Below are positions 11,641-22,702 of a stretch of DNA of 64,000 bases, one piece after another (within the stretch, counting starts at the first letter, position 1; each line of letters opens with the position of its first letter). The translations under genes and the position numbers were made by a program. Source of the DNA: Ganoderma boninense (lineage: Eukaryota > Basidiomycota > Agaricomycetes > Polyporales > Polyporaceae); assembly GCA_002900995.3 (NCBI GenBank), contig CM035304.1, positions 4,666,134 through 4,730,133 of the forward strand, written 5' to 3'. The notes beneath the pieces are model-generated. The model did no database searches. It was not told the origin of the DNA and worked only from the letters and a program-made list of their open reading frames with translations.

Positions 11641-13352
11641 CTTATCACCGTGGGCATTTATTGGGATCACGTTCAGAAACTGTCATTCAACAGTTGGGAC
11701 AAGAAACACGAATGACACAAAGCACCAGTTCCCGCTGTGATTTATAAGGGTTTTCCTGTGTACAGCTGCGGACGAGGACATGATGCGACAGCGATTAGAG
11801 GGAAAAATAGCTAGTCACTATTTAGTACACGGTGTACGTAGACTACAGTGCCGAGGCATAGATCTATCGCGCTAGTAGAAGCACCTTCCATGCCACTAGC
11901 AGTCCCGCAGATCTCGTCACGGATAAGAGTCGAGGGAATGACGTACACGAGCGTACAAAGAGCCATGAGCTGTGTGCTCGTTGTTCACAGGATAGCGAAC
12001 GAAAGATGCTCACCTAGCTATGCCCGGCGCGGGTAAAGAATGCGCATCACTTACCTGTGCCCTCGGTGGTGTCCACGAAGCAGACCGAACGCCGACCTCT
12101 AGTTAACAGACAGACTTACCAGTATGTGGTATCCAGCAGAAAAGACCATCGCTTATGCAGCGGAAGATGAATCGTGATTGAGGCCTGAGAACTGTCTTGA
12201 ACCTCGCCTCGAGTTACGCTCCCCTGATACTTGTGTGGACCGTCGGTAGAAGTTGTCAGGTAGCCAGGGCGAGACGATTGAATAGAGGCGAGAACAGAGA
12301 GGATGGTGCGCGATGATTGATGACCATACATGACTGGCAAGCTGGAGACGCTGAAAAATTGTCAGTGCGGACAGGCGCCCGCCGGCGTGTCAAAGCGCGA
12401 TTTCCCACCTCTCTCTGCCAAAAATCAACTAGTGTACCGATCAAATCACCGTTTCTCGAACCCTGGGTGACACTTTTCCTCGGTTTAACAGGTGAATTTC
12501 CAGGGTGCCCAGCTCCATAGTGTAATTAGGCTACCGTTCTTCCTGTGACCTCGAACCCGAAGTTACAGCCTGAACAAACCCATCGCTCCGGAAGTTACTG
12601 TAAAGAATTGTGTACCTCGGTAAAACTTGGTTTTTGAGGTATCGGGCAGCTAGATGTATGGTGGCCGCGCGTGTGGGCGAGGTCGATGAACCGTTTCGCG
12701 AACCACAGCCTGGCAGTGGTGGCGCTTGGAGGTGGGCGCCAAGCGTGACCGTGAGGAAGCAGCCTCCGAGGGTCACCCGACCTCATCCGACTCGAATGGT
12801 CACTGGCACCTGCTTGACATTGAGAATGAGTGAGTGATGCCCCTCCAGACATGTCATGGCACCCGATACTCATTCTTGTCCATGGATTCTGCATTGGCAG
12901 GAACAGCACAACCGCTCTCCGAGTCGGGATCACGCGGGCCCTGCCAGTGGTGCGCGAAGTCGGAGGTGCCATCCACTGGCATATAGTCAGAGCATCATGG
13001 GGAAGAGTCGCTAGGCGGTCGCCAGAGGGCCGCCTTTTGACACTGAATGGTGAGTAATTCACTGCTAGCTTCCAAACTCATGCATTTCCAGTGGAACGCG
13101 CATTCTAGGGTCCTGATAAATGGTGGGCCAATGCCGTACGTGCACAGGGGGTAAACATTGCATGCGTACTCGAATAGCATCACAGCACCCACAGTGCGTC
13201 TATTCGCTCTCTAAACCCAGACTTGCCGAACTTCTCCTTCAAACAGGCGCCAGGCCATGAGAAGCCCCGATTCCTTCGCCGCTGTCGGTGAACTGGGCCT
13301 GTATAATAAAAGGCTAGGTGCTTCTAGGAGCTCCCCACCGTTCCATGACTCG
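11641..13352. other. Intergenic region between the two P450 copies
   Basis: Nothing codes convincingly. Overlapping short frames at 12531-13062 on both strands show no domain. The missing N-terminal half of the P450 pseudogene should lie here but I cannot find the proline hinge or helix C motif. The last 60 bases hold the core promoter of the downstream P450. Confidence 0.45.
13302..13310 (+). promoter_or_regulatory. TATA-like box of the P450 gene
   Basis: TATAATAAA lies 43 bp upstream of the ATG at 13353. It is close enough that the leader would be very short, which is plausible for a fungal gene but unproven. Confidence 0.45.
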
Positions 13353-15622
13353 ATGGTCCCTCTAGCCATGATCTCCAACCTACACATTTATTCCCCCATA
13401 CCCTTGGGCCTCGTTCTAATATGTGCTTGGTACCTACGCTCCATTGTCGAATGGCGAGCACGCTCTCGCGGACGGTCCTTGCCTCCCGGTCCGCCTTCTC
13501 TTCCTATAGTCGGGAATCTTTTCAACATCCCTGGTGACAGAGCCTGGTTTGCTTTCCGCGACCTTACGGCCCAGTACGGTGAGCATAATGTCGACTTGGG
13601 TGGTATATCTAGGGGCTGACCTGAATTCACAGGCGATATCATCCACTTCCGGATTCTAGGGCGATCAACCATCGTCCTAAGCAATCCAGAGGTCATCCGC
13701 GAATGTCTCGAGAAACGGGCTGCCAACACGTCTGACAGAGTCCAGGTCCCAGTTATCGAGCTGTGAGTGGCCCACGGGATCCCGTGCTCGCTGATACTAG
13801 CTCGCGTCAACGCGCTGATCGTCACGGTATATGTACACACATCGAGTAGGCTCGGGCAGGACGCCAACTTCGGCTTTATGACGTACGGCCAGAAATGGCG
13901 ACGATACAGACGCCACTTCTGGAAGCACTTCACCGCTCGCGCGATAGAGCAATACCAGCCCGTCCAGCGCGCCGTCGCCCACCAGTTCCTCGCGCGGCTC
14001 CTGGACCACCCTTCCAGGAGCAGAGAGCACATCCGTTAGTGAGCACCGGTCCCGTCGCATGCACCCGCATTTATCCGTAGCTCATCATGATGCCCCCTCC
14101 AAACAGCACATTCCTCGCGACCCTCTTGAAGAATGTATACGGGATTGGAATCACGGAGGACCACAGCAAATATGCGTCGACTTTTGACGTGTTATCAGAG
14201 GGCGTACAGCAGGGGCTCGTCCCTGGAAAGTACATCGTCGATCTCCTCCCCTTCCTGCGACATGTCCCGAAGTGGGTTCCCGGGTTTGTGTGGCAGGCAG
14301 ACTTTGAGCGGTGGCGAGGGGCAGTTGATGATGTGAAGAACGTACCCTTCGCGTCTACGAAGGAAGCTATGGTGAGTGAGCTCCTTTGCGCTGCTTCCTC
14401 TGAGAGGACGGGATTGATGAATCCATTCCATGGGCATTGCGAACCAGGCGCGTGGAGAGGGTCTTGAATCGATGGTCGCCAAGACGCTAGCTCTGGAAGG
14501 GACCTCCGAAGAAGCGCAAGAGGACCTCGAAGACGTAGCCAAGGGCATCGGCTTCGTCAGCTACGCAGGCGAGCATTCTCAGCCATACAAAATCACTCCA
14601 CTGCTCACCAGACTCGCGGTTCCGTATCCAGCCGGGGCGGACACGGTAATTCAGATTTCCCGCATTCTGCGGTAATGTACCCCAAATGCGAGCGCAGAAT
14701 CTGACTTCACACTTCTTCTTCTTCTTCTTCCGCTGACAGTCATTCATCGCCTTGCAATCATTCTTCCTCGCCATGGCCATGCACCCCGAGGCTCAAAAGA
14801 AGGCCCAGGCCGAGCTGGACGCCGTCGTCGGCCGCGGCCGCATGCCGGACTTCGGCGATTGGACGTCGTTGGTCTACGTCGACGCACTCATCAAGGAGGT
14901 CCTGCGGTGGCACACGGTGGCCCCGCTCGGGCTGGCGCACTCCACCACCGCAGACGACGAGCTCAACGGGTACTTCATCCCCGCGGGCACGCTCCTGCTG
15001 CCAAACATATGGTCAGAACGGCTTGAATGATACCGTCCGTGACTGGCTACTGACATGGACATGGCGATGGTTCCGCGTGGCGCAGAGCATGCATGCACGA
15101 TCCCGCGGTGTACGAAGATCCCGACGCGTTCCGCCCCGAGCGTTTCCTTTGCGACGGAAAGCTCGACCCCGCCGTGCAGGATCCGCTCGCGTTCGTCTTT
15201 GGCTTCGGACGAAGGTTCGTCGGGACGGGGCGCCGGCGCCGCGTCAGGCTTCGGACGACATCCACGAGAGACACTGGCACTCACATGGTCGATCACAGGA
15301 TCTGCCCGGGACGACACTACGCAGAGGCCGCGCAATTCATCAACATAGCCTCGGTCCTCCATGTCTTCGATATGCTCCGCCGCTCCGCCGCTCGGTGCAG
15401 ACGGCCGCCCTCTCGCCCTCGATCACCGCATGACACCTGGGTTCATCTCGTACGTGCTTTTCGTATCCCGTCGAATGGCGTTGGATGCGTCAGTAGCTGT
15501 GAATGAACCCCCTTCCCCCTTTTTTTTCTAGCTATGCCGAGCATGCGCGGTACACTATCAAGCCTCGCTCCGCGGAGGCCGCCGCGCTGATCAAGACGCA
15601 TGCGGAAGCCCTAAACGCGTGA
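13353..15622 (+). CDS. Cytochrome P450 monooxygenase, broken by a frameshift near its end
   Basis: Heme monooxygenase of the endoplasmic reticulum, about 510 residues. Exon 1 (13353-13578) gives the membrane anchor LGLVLICAWYL and hinge SLPPGPPSLPIVG. The helix C motif WRRYRRHFWKHF, I-helix AGADT, K-helix LIKEVLRW (ExxR), FRPERFLCDGKLD and heme loop FGFGRRICPGRHYAEA (Cys ligand) follow in about ten exons. The tail reads FISYAEHARYTIKPRSAEAAALI and ends ALNA. Two oddities: an intron with a GC donor (14569-14631), and a duplicated 8-mer CTCCGCCG at 15375-15390 where the frame shifts just after the heme loop. The exon junction near 14034-14081 also fails to keep phase as I read it. The family resembles P450s annotated as O-methylsterigmatocystin oxidoreductase-like; the substrate cannot be told. 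Confidence 0.85.
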
Positions 15623-16300
15623 ACCTTGAACGCAGCGACATAGGTACAGCACGTCGCCGTCAACTTCTTTCCAGCACTGCGAACTCGGCAGCTGGCGATT
15701 CAGAGGTTAACTTCATAGACAGAATATGTACGGCGATTGATCACAATCATATACGTACACGTCTAGCATTTGGCTGCAAGAACCACAGCGATGACTTCAT
15801 CTAGCCACGGTACTAACTTACATATGCACCGAGTTCTGGGAAAAACGCGTACGGACGTGTGTTGCTGCGTGCGATGACTTACGACCGACAGCGGCGACTC
15901 GATGACGACAGAGAGTCAGGGATCGCTCGCGCATACAACGACCGAAAAAAGTGTTCGCATCGAAGGTCCGACGGAAACATGCTCTACTATGATAGGATAT
16001 AGCAAAATACATGAGCGTGGTGTGATGTGATGTGTTGGTGTTAACGGTGGAGGGAGGAAGGAGGACTACTGTACGGGGAAGTCGGAGAGTGCCATATGCC
16101 GAGACGACGACGAAAGTCCAAGATGTCCATTTGTATGTATACTGATCCTGTGCTGGAGCGAAAACAAAACGATAGTGGCGTAAGGCAACGAAAAGTACCG
16201 ATGCATGCGTAGACGACGTAATGAGCAGCGTCCATAGATGTCCAAACTGCAAGACGTAAACCAGGTTCCCAATGTCGATGTCGTGAATGAGTCTCGGTAA
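15623..16300. other. Intergenic between convergent 3' ends
   Basis: Separates the 3' ends of the P450 (plus) and the chitin synthase (minus). It should contain both 3' untranslated regions. No exon, repeat or RNA gene is visible. Confidence 0.5.
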
Positions 16301-19300
16301 TCAGCCAGCACGCGACAGCAGCACGCGGTCGATGGCATCGTTGATGACCCGCTTGCGAGCCGAGAGGTCCTGACCGAACTGCTCCTCTAGACGGCGGCGA
16401 ATCTCCCTTTTGGTGACAGTGGTCAAGTCGGCATTGCGAAGATGTGCATCAACGGCCGCCTCGATTGCGGAATCCGATGGGCCCTCGAGGAAGTCCTGAT
16501 CTTCTGGACTTCGTGTAGCGGGAATCTGAACATCAAGGTAGCTCGTAGCAGGGCGTGAAGGCATGGGCTGGTGAAGCACGCCGGGTGCCATCACTTGTGA
16601 CAGCGGGGTATTGCGTCCAGACTGGTATCCAGGTGGAGGGTACATCATCTGCATCTGCGACGGCGCGGGTGAATAGGCGCGTGACATGGCAGGTTCGTAG
16701 AAGGTCTCGCGGCCGTAGATCGACGCCGTGTGGGACTCGGCGTAACCGTCATTGCGCATCTTCGTCGGCGGTACCCAAGATCCAATACTGTGGTTTGACT
16801 CCTTGTCCCACAGTTCGTTCTCCTGCGAATAGGAACAGAACTGTTAGAGACATACAACAGGGCGACAAACTTGCAACGTACGTAGTCATTCCATGATTTG
16901 AGAGGGATGGAGCGAGGATCAAACTTGCCCTCGTCCTGTGATGCGATTTGTGAGACATCGACATAACGGCTCGAAAAGGTGTAGCACTTACGTGGACGAT
17001 CATCTTCTTACCAGACTCTCCCAAGACAACACGAGTCTGACCCCAGGAGAAGTCATCCATGCGCCAGAACGAGTAGAGCGGCAGGAAGAACGAGAAGACG
17101 GGAATGGCGAGGATGTAGAAGACCATCCAACCAATCATATCCCACTTGCGACGAAGGACGAAGACGAGGGCTTGCAGACCGTAGACAGCTGCAATCAGGA
17201 CGATCGACAGCGTCGGGATCTGAGAGTGAGCGCCAGCCGCAAGGTATATCAGGTAGACGATCTGTCCGATGGTTTGTCAAAAGTCATCGTTGAGACGTTC
17301 GAGGATGCACTCACATATGCAACGGTAACAGGCTGGATGATCGTGGATAGAAGATCAATCATGACGATGAACCGCATGGAGAAACAACAGAAACCGCAAA
17401 GCTGGTCCAAGAAGATGAGTTCCGCCAAATTGTGCACCGTGGAGTTGATCCAGCGCCGACGCTGGGACAGCAGAACTTTCCAGTCGTCGGGTGCAACAGT
17501 GTATGCATGGGCGTCCCGCACGAATTGAGTCTTGTACATCGGGAAGTGCTTGAGCAGCAGCGTCGTCAAGTAACGATCTTCACCGAGATGGAGAAGGTTC
17601 TTCATGTGCAGCGTGTCGACCCGGTTCTCCTGGTAGTCTTCGATGATTTGGTTGCTGATGAAGAGCGGCTTGTGGGTGTCCGGAGTGCGGAGACGGTAAA
17701 GGGTGAAACAACCGGGCAAACAAGTGACGGAACCGAACAGGGACTCGAACGCCTTCGCCATGTGGTGGGAGATGAAGTACTCGTAAACCTGCATCATCGT
17801 GATGATGGACTGCTTCGCGTTCGCAAGCTCTGTTTCACCACAGACACCAAGCAGCTTCTTGTCGTGAATCATTCTAGGACAACGATAAGTATCAATGAGA
17901 GCAATACAATTATTGCACACTTACGCGGAGATCAACCGGTTCAGGGAGAGCGGCGCGACAGTGGTATCGGCATCCACCATGAACACATACTCGTAGAACG
18001 TTGGATTGACACCAATAACGTTCTTAATCTGGTGGTAAATCTCGAGCTCGAGCGGATTCATGGCAGCGTTGAAGTGGACCTGATCAGACTTCAGCAGCTG
18101 ACGGTGGTGTACAATCGTGCAAAACGTACCTTGTTCAAGAAGTGCATAAGAATCATCTGGGAGTCACGCTTCCCACGGTTACCTGGGCGCGACTTTTCGC
18201 CTGGCTTGCCGCACTTCACGACGACGATGTACGGGACGACGTGACCAGCGATCTCGTATAACCCAGAGAAGACCTTGCCCATGTTGTGCTGCTTCGCACC
18301 CTCGCCGAGTGAGAGGAAGCTGAGCGGCTCCGCGTCGACGTTGGGGTTCGCACCGAGGACTTCGAGCACGATACGAGGGGTCGGCATGTCGTTCCCGGAA
18401 CCAACGACCATACCATCGCAAATGATGAACAGCAGCTTGCGCTTGTCGTCGTACTTCATCTGCGCGAGCGAGTCGATCGTCTTCTTGAGCGAAGCAGTAC
18501 CTTCCGTGTAACACGGGACTTGGCAGATGACGAACTTGTCGTGGTCCTCTGGTGCACGGGCGGCGCTGAAGTTGATCGACGCGATAAACTTGAACCCGAT
18601 GACGCTGACCATGACGATTGACAGGGCGAGTAGGATGTACGTCGCAAACAGACATTGAGGCGAATTTCGATTGTCGACCTTCCCAATGATCAACAGGTTG
18701 CGCATGCAGACGCGCTGCCGTTCCAAAGTGTCCGAGTCAAGGTTGAGCCCGTCGATGGCCTTTGTCACGTCCTGACCTGCGTTGTGCTGGAAAACATCGA
18801 CAATGGCCTGATGCATGAAGTTCGTGTTGATGTTGCCAGGAGCCACTGCGTTGTTGGGAAGGGTTGCAATGGTAGGAGGATTGGAGATGTAAGTCGTGAA
18901 GTCGTACACCAGTCCTCTGTAAATCGCAACGGAACTGCCTGAAGCAGCCAAGGACCGAATCTGCTTGGGGCTGTAGCCGACAAAACCAAGACGGTTGTTC
19001 CAACGCATCATCGTCATTTGCTCCCAGTACCAGTCCGGACGAGGGTCAGTGGTCCAGGAACGGAAGTCGTGATACTGCGCGTTCTGCTCGGAGGACTCGT
19101 TCTTGCTCGTCAGGATAACATAAGGGTCGACAGTGCCCGAGATACCGTTGCAAAGAGCGCTGACCTAAACGATGGTCAGTAAGTGACGAGCTGGTGTCCT
19201 CACAGATAACAACATACCTGGACCGGGAAGAGGGTGTCCGCAATCGTGCCGCCATAGTTGAGGATGGACTTCGAGGGGACCACCTTGACAATACGCACAT

Positions 19301-22300
19301 GGTTGGCGGCGATGTCCGTCAAGTCAAACACTTCGCCGCGAATGGCAATGTACACGTTGTTGGGGTCGTTCGTGAACGAGTGGCCGTTCAACTCGGAGGT
19401 GTTGAAGACGTGTTCTGTGGGACAGATGATGCGGGAAATGAAGACGATGACGAAAACGGCGGCGGCACAGATGAGCCAGATGATCATGTTGAGTGCGAGC
19501 TTCTCTCTCCAAGCCTGCCGGACGTCCAACCGCTTCATTCGGCCGACGTACCTGAGCACGAAGTTCGGGATCCAGAAGGTGAGCATCCAACACACTGCGA
19601 CCCAGCGTCGGCGTGCAGAGGACTCCTTGAGGACCTCGGCCGTCTCGCCCTCCTGAATCTCGCCAGCAAGGGCCTCTTTGTCGAGCAGGCCCTTGGTATC
19701 CGCGTTCTGGAACATGTTGCGCGAGGGAGCATAGGACTCTGTTCCGAAATTTGACACGGAAGCATCGTCGCGCTGACTTGTGTAGGCACTCCGACCATCG
19801 AAGTCGTCGCTACGGAATGACTTCCGCTCGTCATAATCATCGTACATGTCGGCGCGCTGGAAAGGAGAGGCGTTGGCAACGAGAGGGAGCGCTTGGCTAG
19901 ACTGGTTGAAGGGGTCACCGAAGTCGGCTTGGTATGGTGACTCCGCTCCGGGCACTTGGTAGGGCGCATAGGGGTCGTTCAGGCCACGAGGATCAAGGCC
20001 AGCCTCAGCTTCTGCATCACGGATACGGTTGCGCTTCTGCTCCTCCGTATCCTTAGAGCGGAGGTCATCCTCAAGGCGGTGGAATGCTGCTTGCGATAAG
20101 AAGACCTACAAAGGTAAGGTATTGGTCAGCGACTCATCTCAGCATCAGAGCCGATCGGCCTACCATGGACATGCCGAGAACGATGTCGCGCTCCTCCAAG
20201 CCCAGTCCATTCCTACTTTGTTCAACCTGAGCGCGCGAATCGCCATCACTGACACCCACGGCGGCGAGCTGCGACTGATACCGTTGCGTAAACTCGTCCG
20301 GCGTCATCATCGCCTCGAAGACGTTGACGTTGCGCCTCGCGATCTCCGACATCCCGACACTCCGCACCTGCGCCTTGACTGACCGGCCCTCAAGCTGGTT
20401 CGGCAGCTGCGAGTCGTTGGGGTTGATACAGAAAACGTACCACGACTGCGTGTCCTCGAGGGTCTCGAACAGCACGTCCAGGGCCGCTCTAAACTCTCCC
20501 GCAATGCAAGGTGCACCGCCCGAGGCCGGTGCATCATCTTCCTCCTTCTCCTCGATCTCGCCCTCTTTCAGAGTTGGCATACGCTTGATAGTGTTCTTGC
20601 GGCGTGTCGACGGCGCCCGCATGGGCTTGACAGGCTGCTGCGCGGCAACGATGGTGTCTTCGTTGCGAGGATGCGCCTGAGTAGCGATGGCTTTCGCGGA
20701 GAACAGCCCACGAACGAAGGGGTTCATAGAGCCGGAACCGTCAGCGGCAGGAGCGTCCGAGGTTCCAGTTGCAGTGCCGCGGAGCAGCGACACGAAGTCA
20801 GGGTTGAGCGCATCCAGGTTCTTCTCAAGGAAGTTCTGAGCGGAGTACGTGACGGGACCATTGTAGTGGTTGACCGTGAACGTGGGGAAGCCCGCGCGAT
20901 CCATACCACCGGACTTGAACGAGGAGTGGTTCCCCCACCGCTTCGTGATCGCTTCCACCATCGTATGGTCGGTCTTGCGCGGCATCCGACGAGCCTGGTC
21001 GTCCATGATGTGGATGAGACCACCAGGGCGGTTCTGGAGCAGGCGGACACATTCCGAGTTGTCGAAGTAAGGGACATGGGGAACGAAGCGAGAAATGCCC
21101 TCGGTGTTGTACTGTTGGACATGGGATTCAAACAGCCTCTTCTGAAGGAAGTTGAGAAGACGCTCGTTCGCGAAGTTCACGCAGAACTGGTCAAGCGAGT
21201 TTGGACGACTGGTCATGTTCTGCGGGCCGGGAAGATCGAAGAGGCCGATGAACGTCGCGAAGTCGTCCCGGCACAGGCGCTGGTTGATGTGTTCGTTCAG
21301 CCAAGCGAAGAGAAGGGAGTACAGCATGCGTGCGAGTTCGTCACGGTTGTCTGAGGCACCGTCAGGATCGAGGAAGACCGTGCACAGCTCCTTCTTGACG
21401 AGCTTGGTCTTGTACGACAAGGCCGCCTCAAGGGCGCTGGGCTGCACGCCCAGGAACTCGGAAACGATCTGGAGGACATCAAGGTTCCGAACGACCGCCG
21501 CATCCTCGTTCCTATGACGGTCGATGGTGAACTCGAGGTTACCGAGGTGAAGGATAGCGGCGACAAGTTGACATGTCTGTGCGACATGCCTCTTCGAAAA
21601 AGCCAACGTTCTTCAGTGCTACCTTGAGCTGCTCGAACCGTACAGCATCGTCATTTTGCGCTGCGTTAAGTGCATGACCACCCGTTACGCGAGCACCCAG
21701 ATAACGATATGGGGTTTTGTCGGAGAGGTGCATGTGTGTCCGCTCCTCCGCGGAGGCACCGGCGATCAGGTAGTAAAAGATGTGAAAGTTGCGTTCTCCT
21801 GACGGAGCGCCGGAAACGCGACTCCGCTCGAGGTAGTAGTCGAGGGTCTTGACACCACATATCCGCCCGCGTTCTGTGAACTGGAGTTCGGTGTACTTGC
21901 CAAAATGAGAGGCGTTAGGGTTAAAGAGCGTGCGAGAGTTGCCGAACGACTCCAAGACGAACTCGGCGGCAGGGACTTGGTGGCCGAGCTTCGAGCCTTT
22001 CTTGCCAGGCTGACTAACGCTGAGCTCAAGGAGCGTCTTGATGGCAAGTCTGCGATTCTCTGACTTGCCACTGCCCGTCTCACCGCTGTGAAATAAAGGT
22101 AAGCGACGCCAGGAAAGCTATAAATTCCGCACGCAAAGAAATCCCGCATGTCCGATCTATGATTAGCTCCTGGCTGGCACACAAGAATACTCCTGAAGGT
22201 GACATTGCCACGGTTGATCCCCTTAACCCTGACCTCAGAGACACTGCCCACAGGGCAGTACAGAACTCCCTGGCCCATACGGGTACGAGGTGTGCCTTCG

Positions 22301-22702
22301 CCAACGAGCCATGCGAGATGCAGAGACGCGGGAATGCGTGATCGGAACGAAGGTCAAAAGCACGTACGTGAATATGATCGACTGGTCCTGCTGCGTCCTC
22401 CGCATGTGGTAGTATCCATGGTTGGCGAGCTGGAAGATGTGGGGTGGAAGCCGGTCCTTGTCGGGAGTGGTGTCGCGGTACTCGGCCGCGTACTTGTGGA
22501 GGACGGCGTCGGAATTAGAAGGAACATACTTGTGGGGATTTACTGCAACGAGAGCGGAGGTGCCGAGGTTAGTGTAGATGTTGTCGTTCATAAACCGCTC
22601 GCGGATGCATGAGACGATGATATCCTCCGAGACCGGGGAGAGGGTTGCGAGGTCGGTGACGGACTCGAGCTGCTGGTGCATCGTCGATTGTCGGCGGGCC
22701 AT
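16301..22702 (-). CDS. Class V chitin synthase with N-terminal myosin motor
   Basis: Polymerises UDP-GlcNAc into chitin at the plasma membrane; the myosin-like head helps hold or deliver the enzyme to growth sites. The ATG at 22702 begins [19 protein letters not shown]. The motor shows the P-loop [12 protein letters not shown], then [20 protein letters not shown] and [20 protein letters not shown]. After a linker ([14 protein letters not shown]) come membrane segments [21 protein letters not shown] and [20 protein letters not shown] and a cytochrome b5-like region ([11 protein letters not shown]). The synthase domain holds [41 protein letters not shown] and the signature QRRRW. Further membrane spans and a C-terminal DEK-type helical domain ([22 protein letters not shown]) end at RVLLSRAG. 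One frameshift lies in an A5 run at 21597-21601 ([12 protein letters not shown] broken), probably an assembly error. Confidence 0.95.

Noticed and set aside
12531..13062. Overlapping open frames on both strands between the P450 copies
   Set aside because: No domain or repeat; the two strands are equally open, which points to chance.
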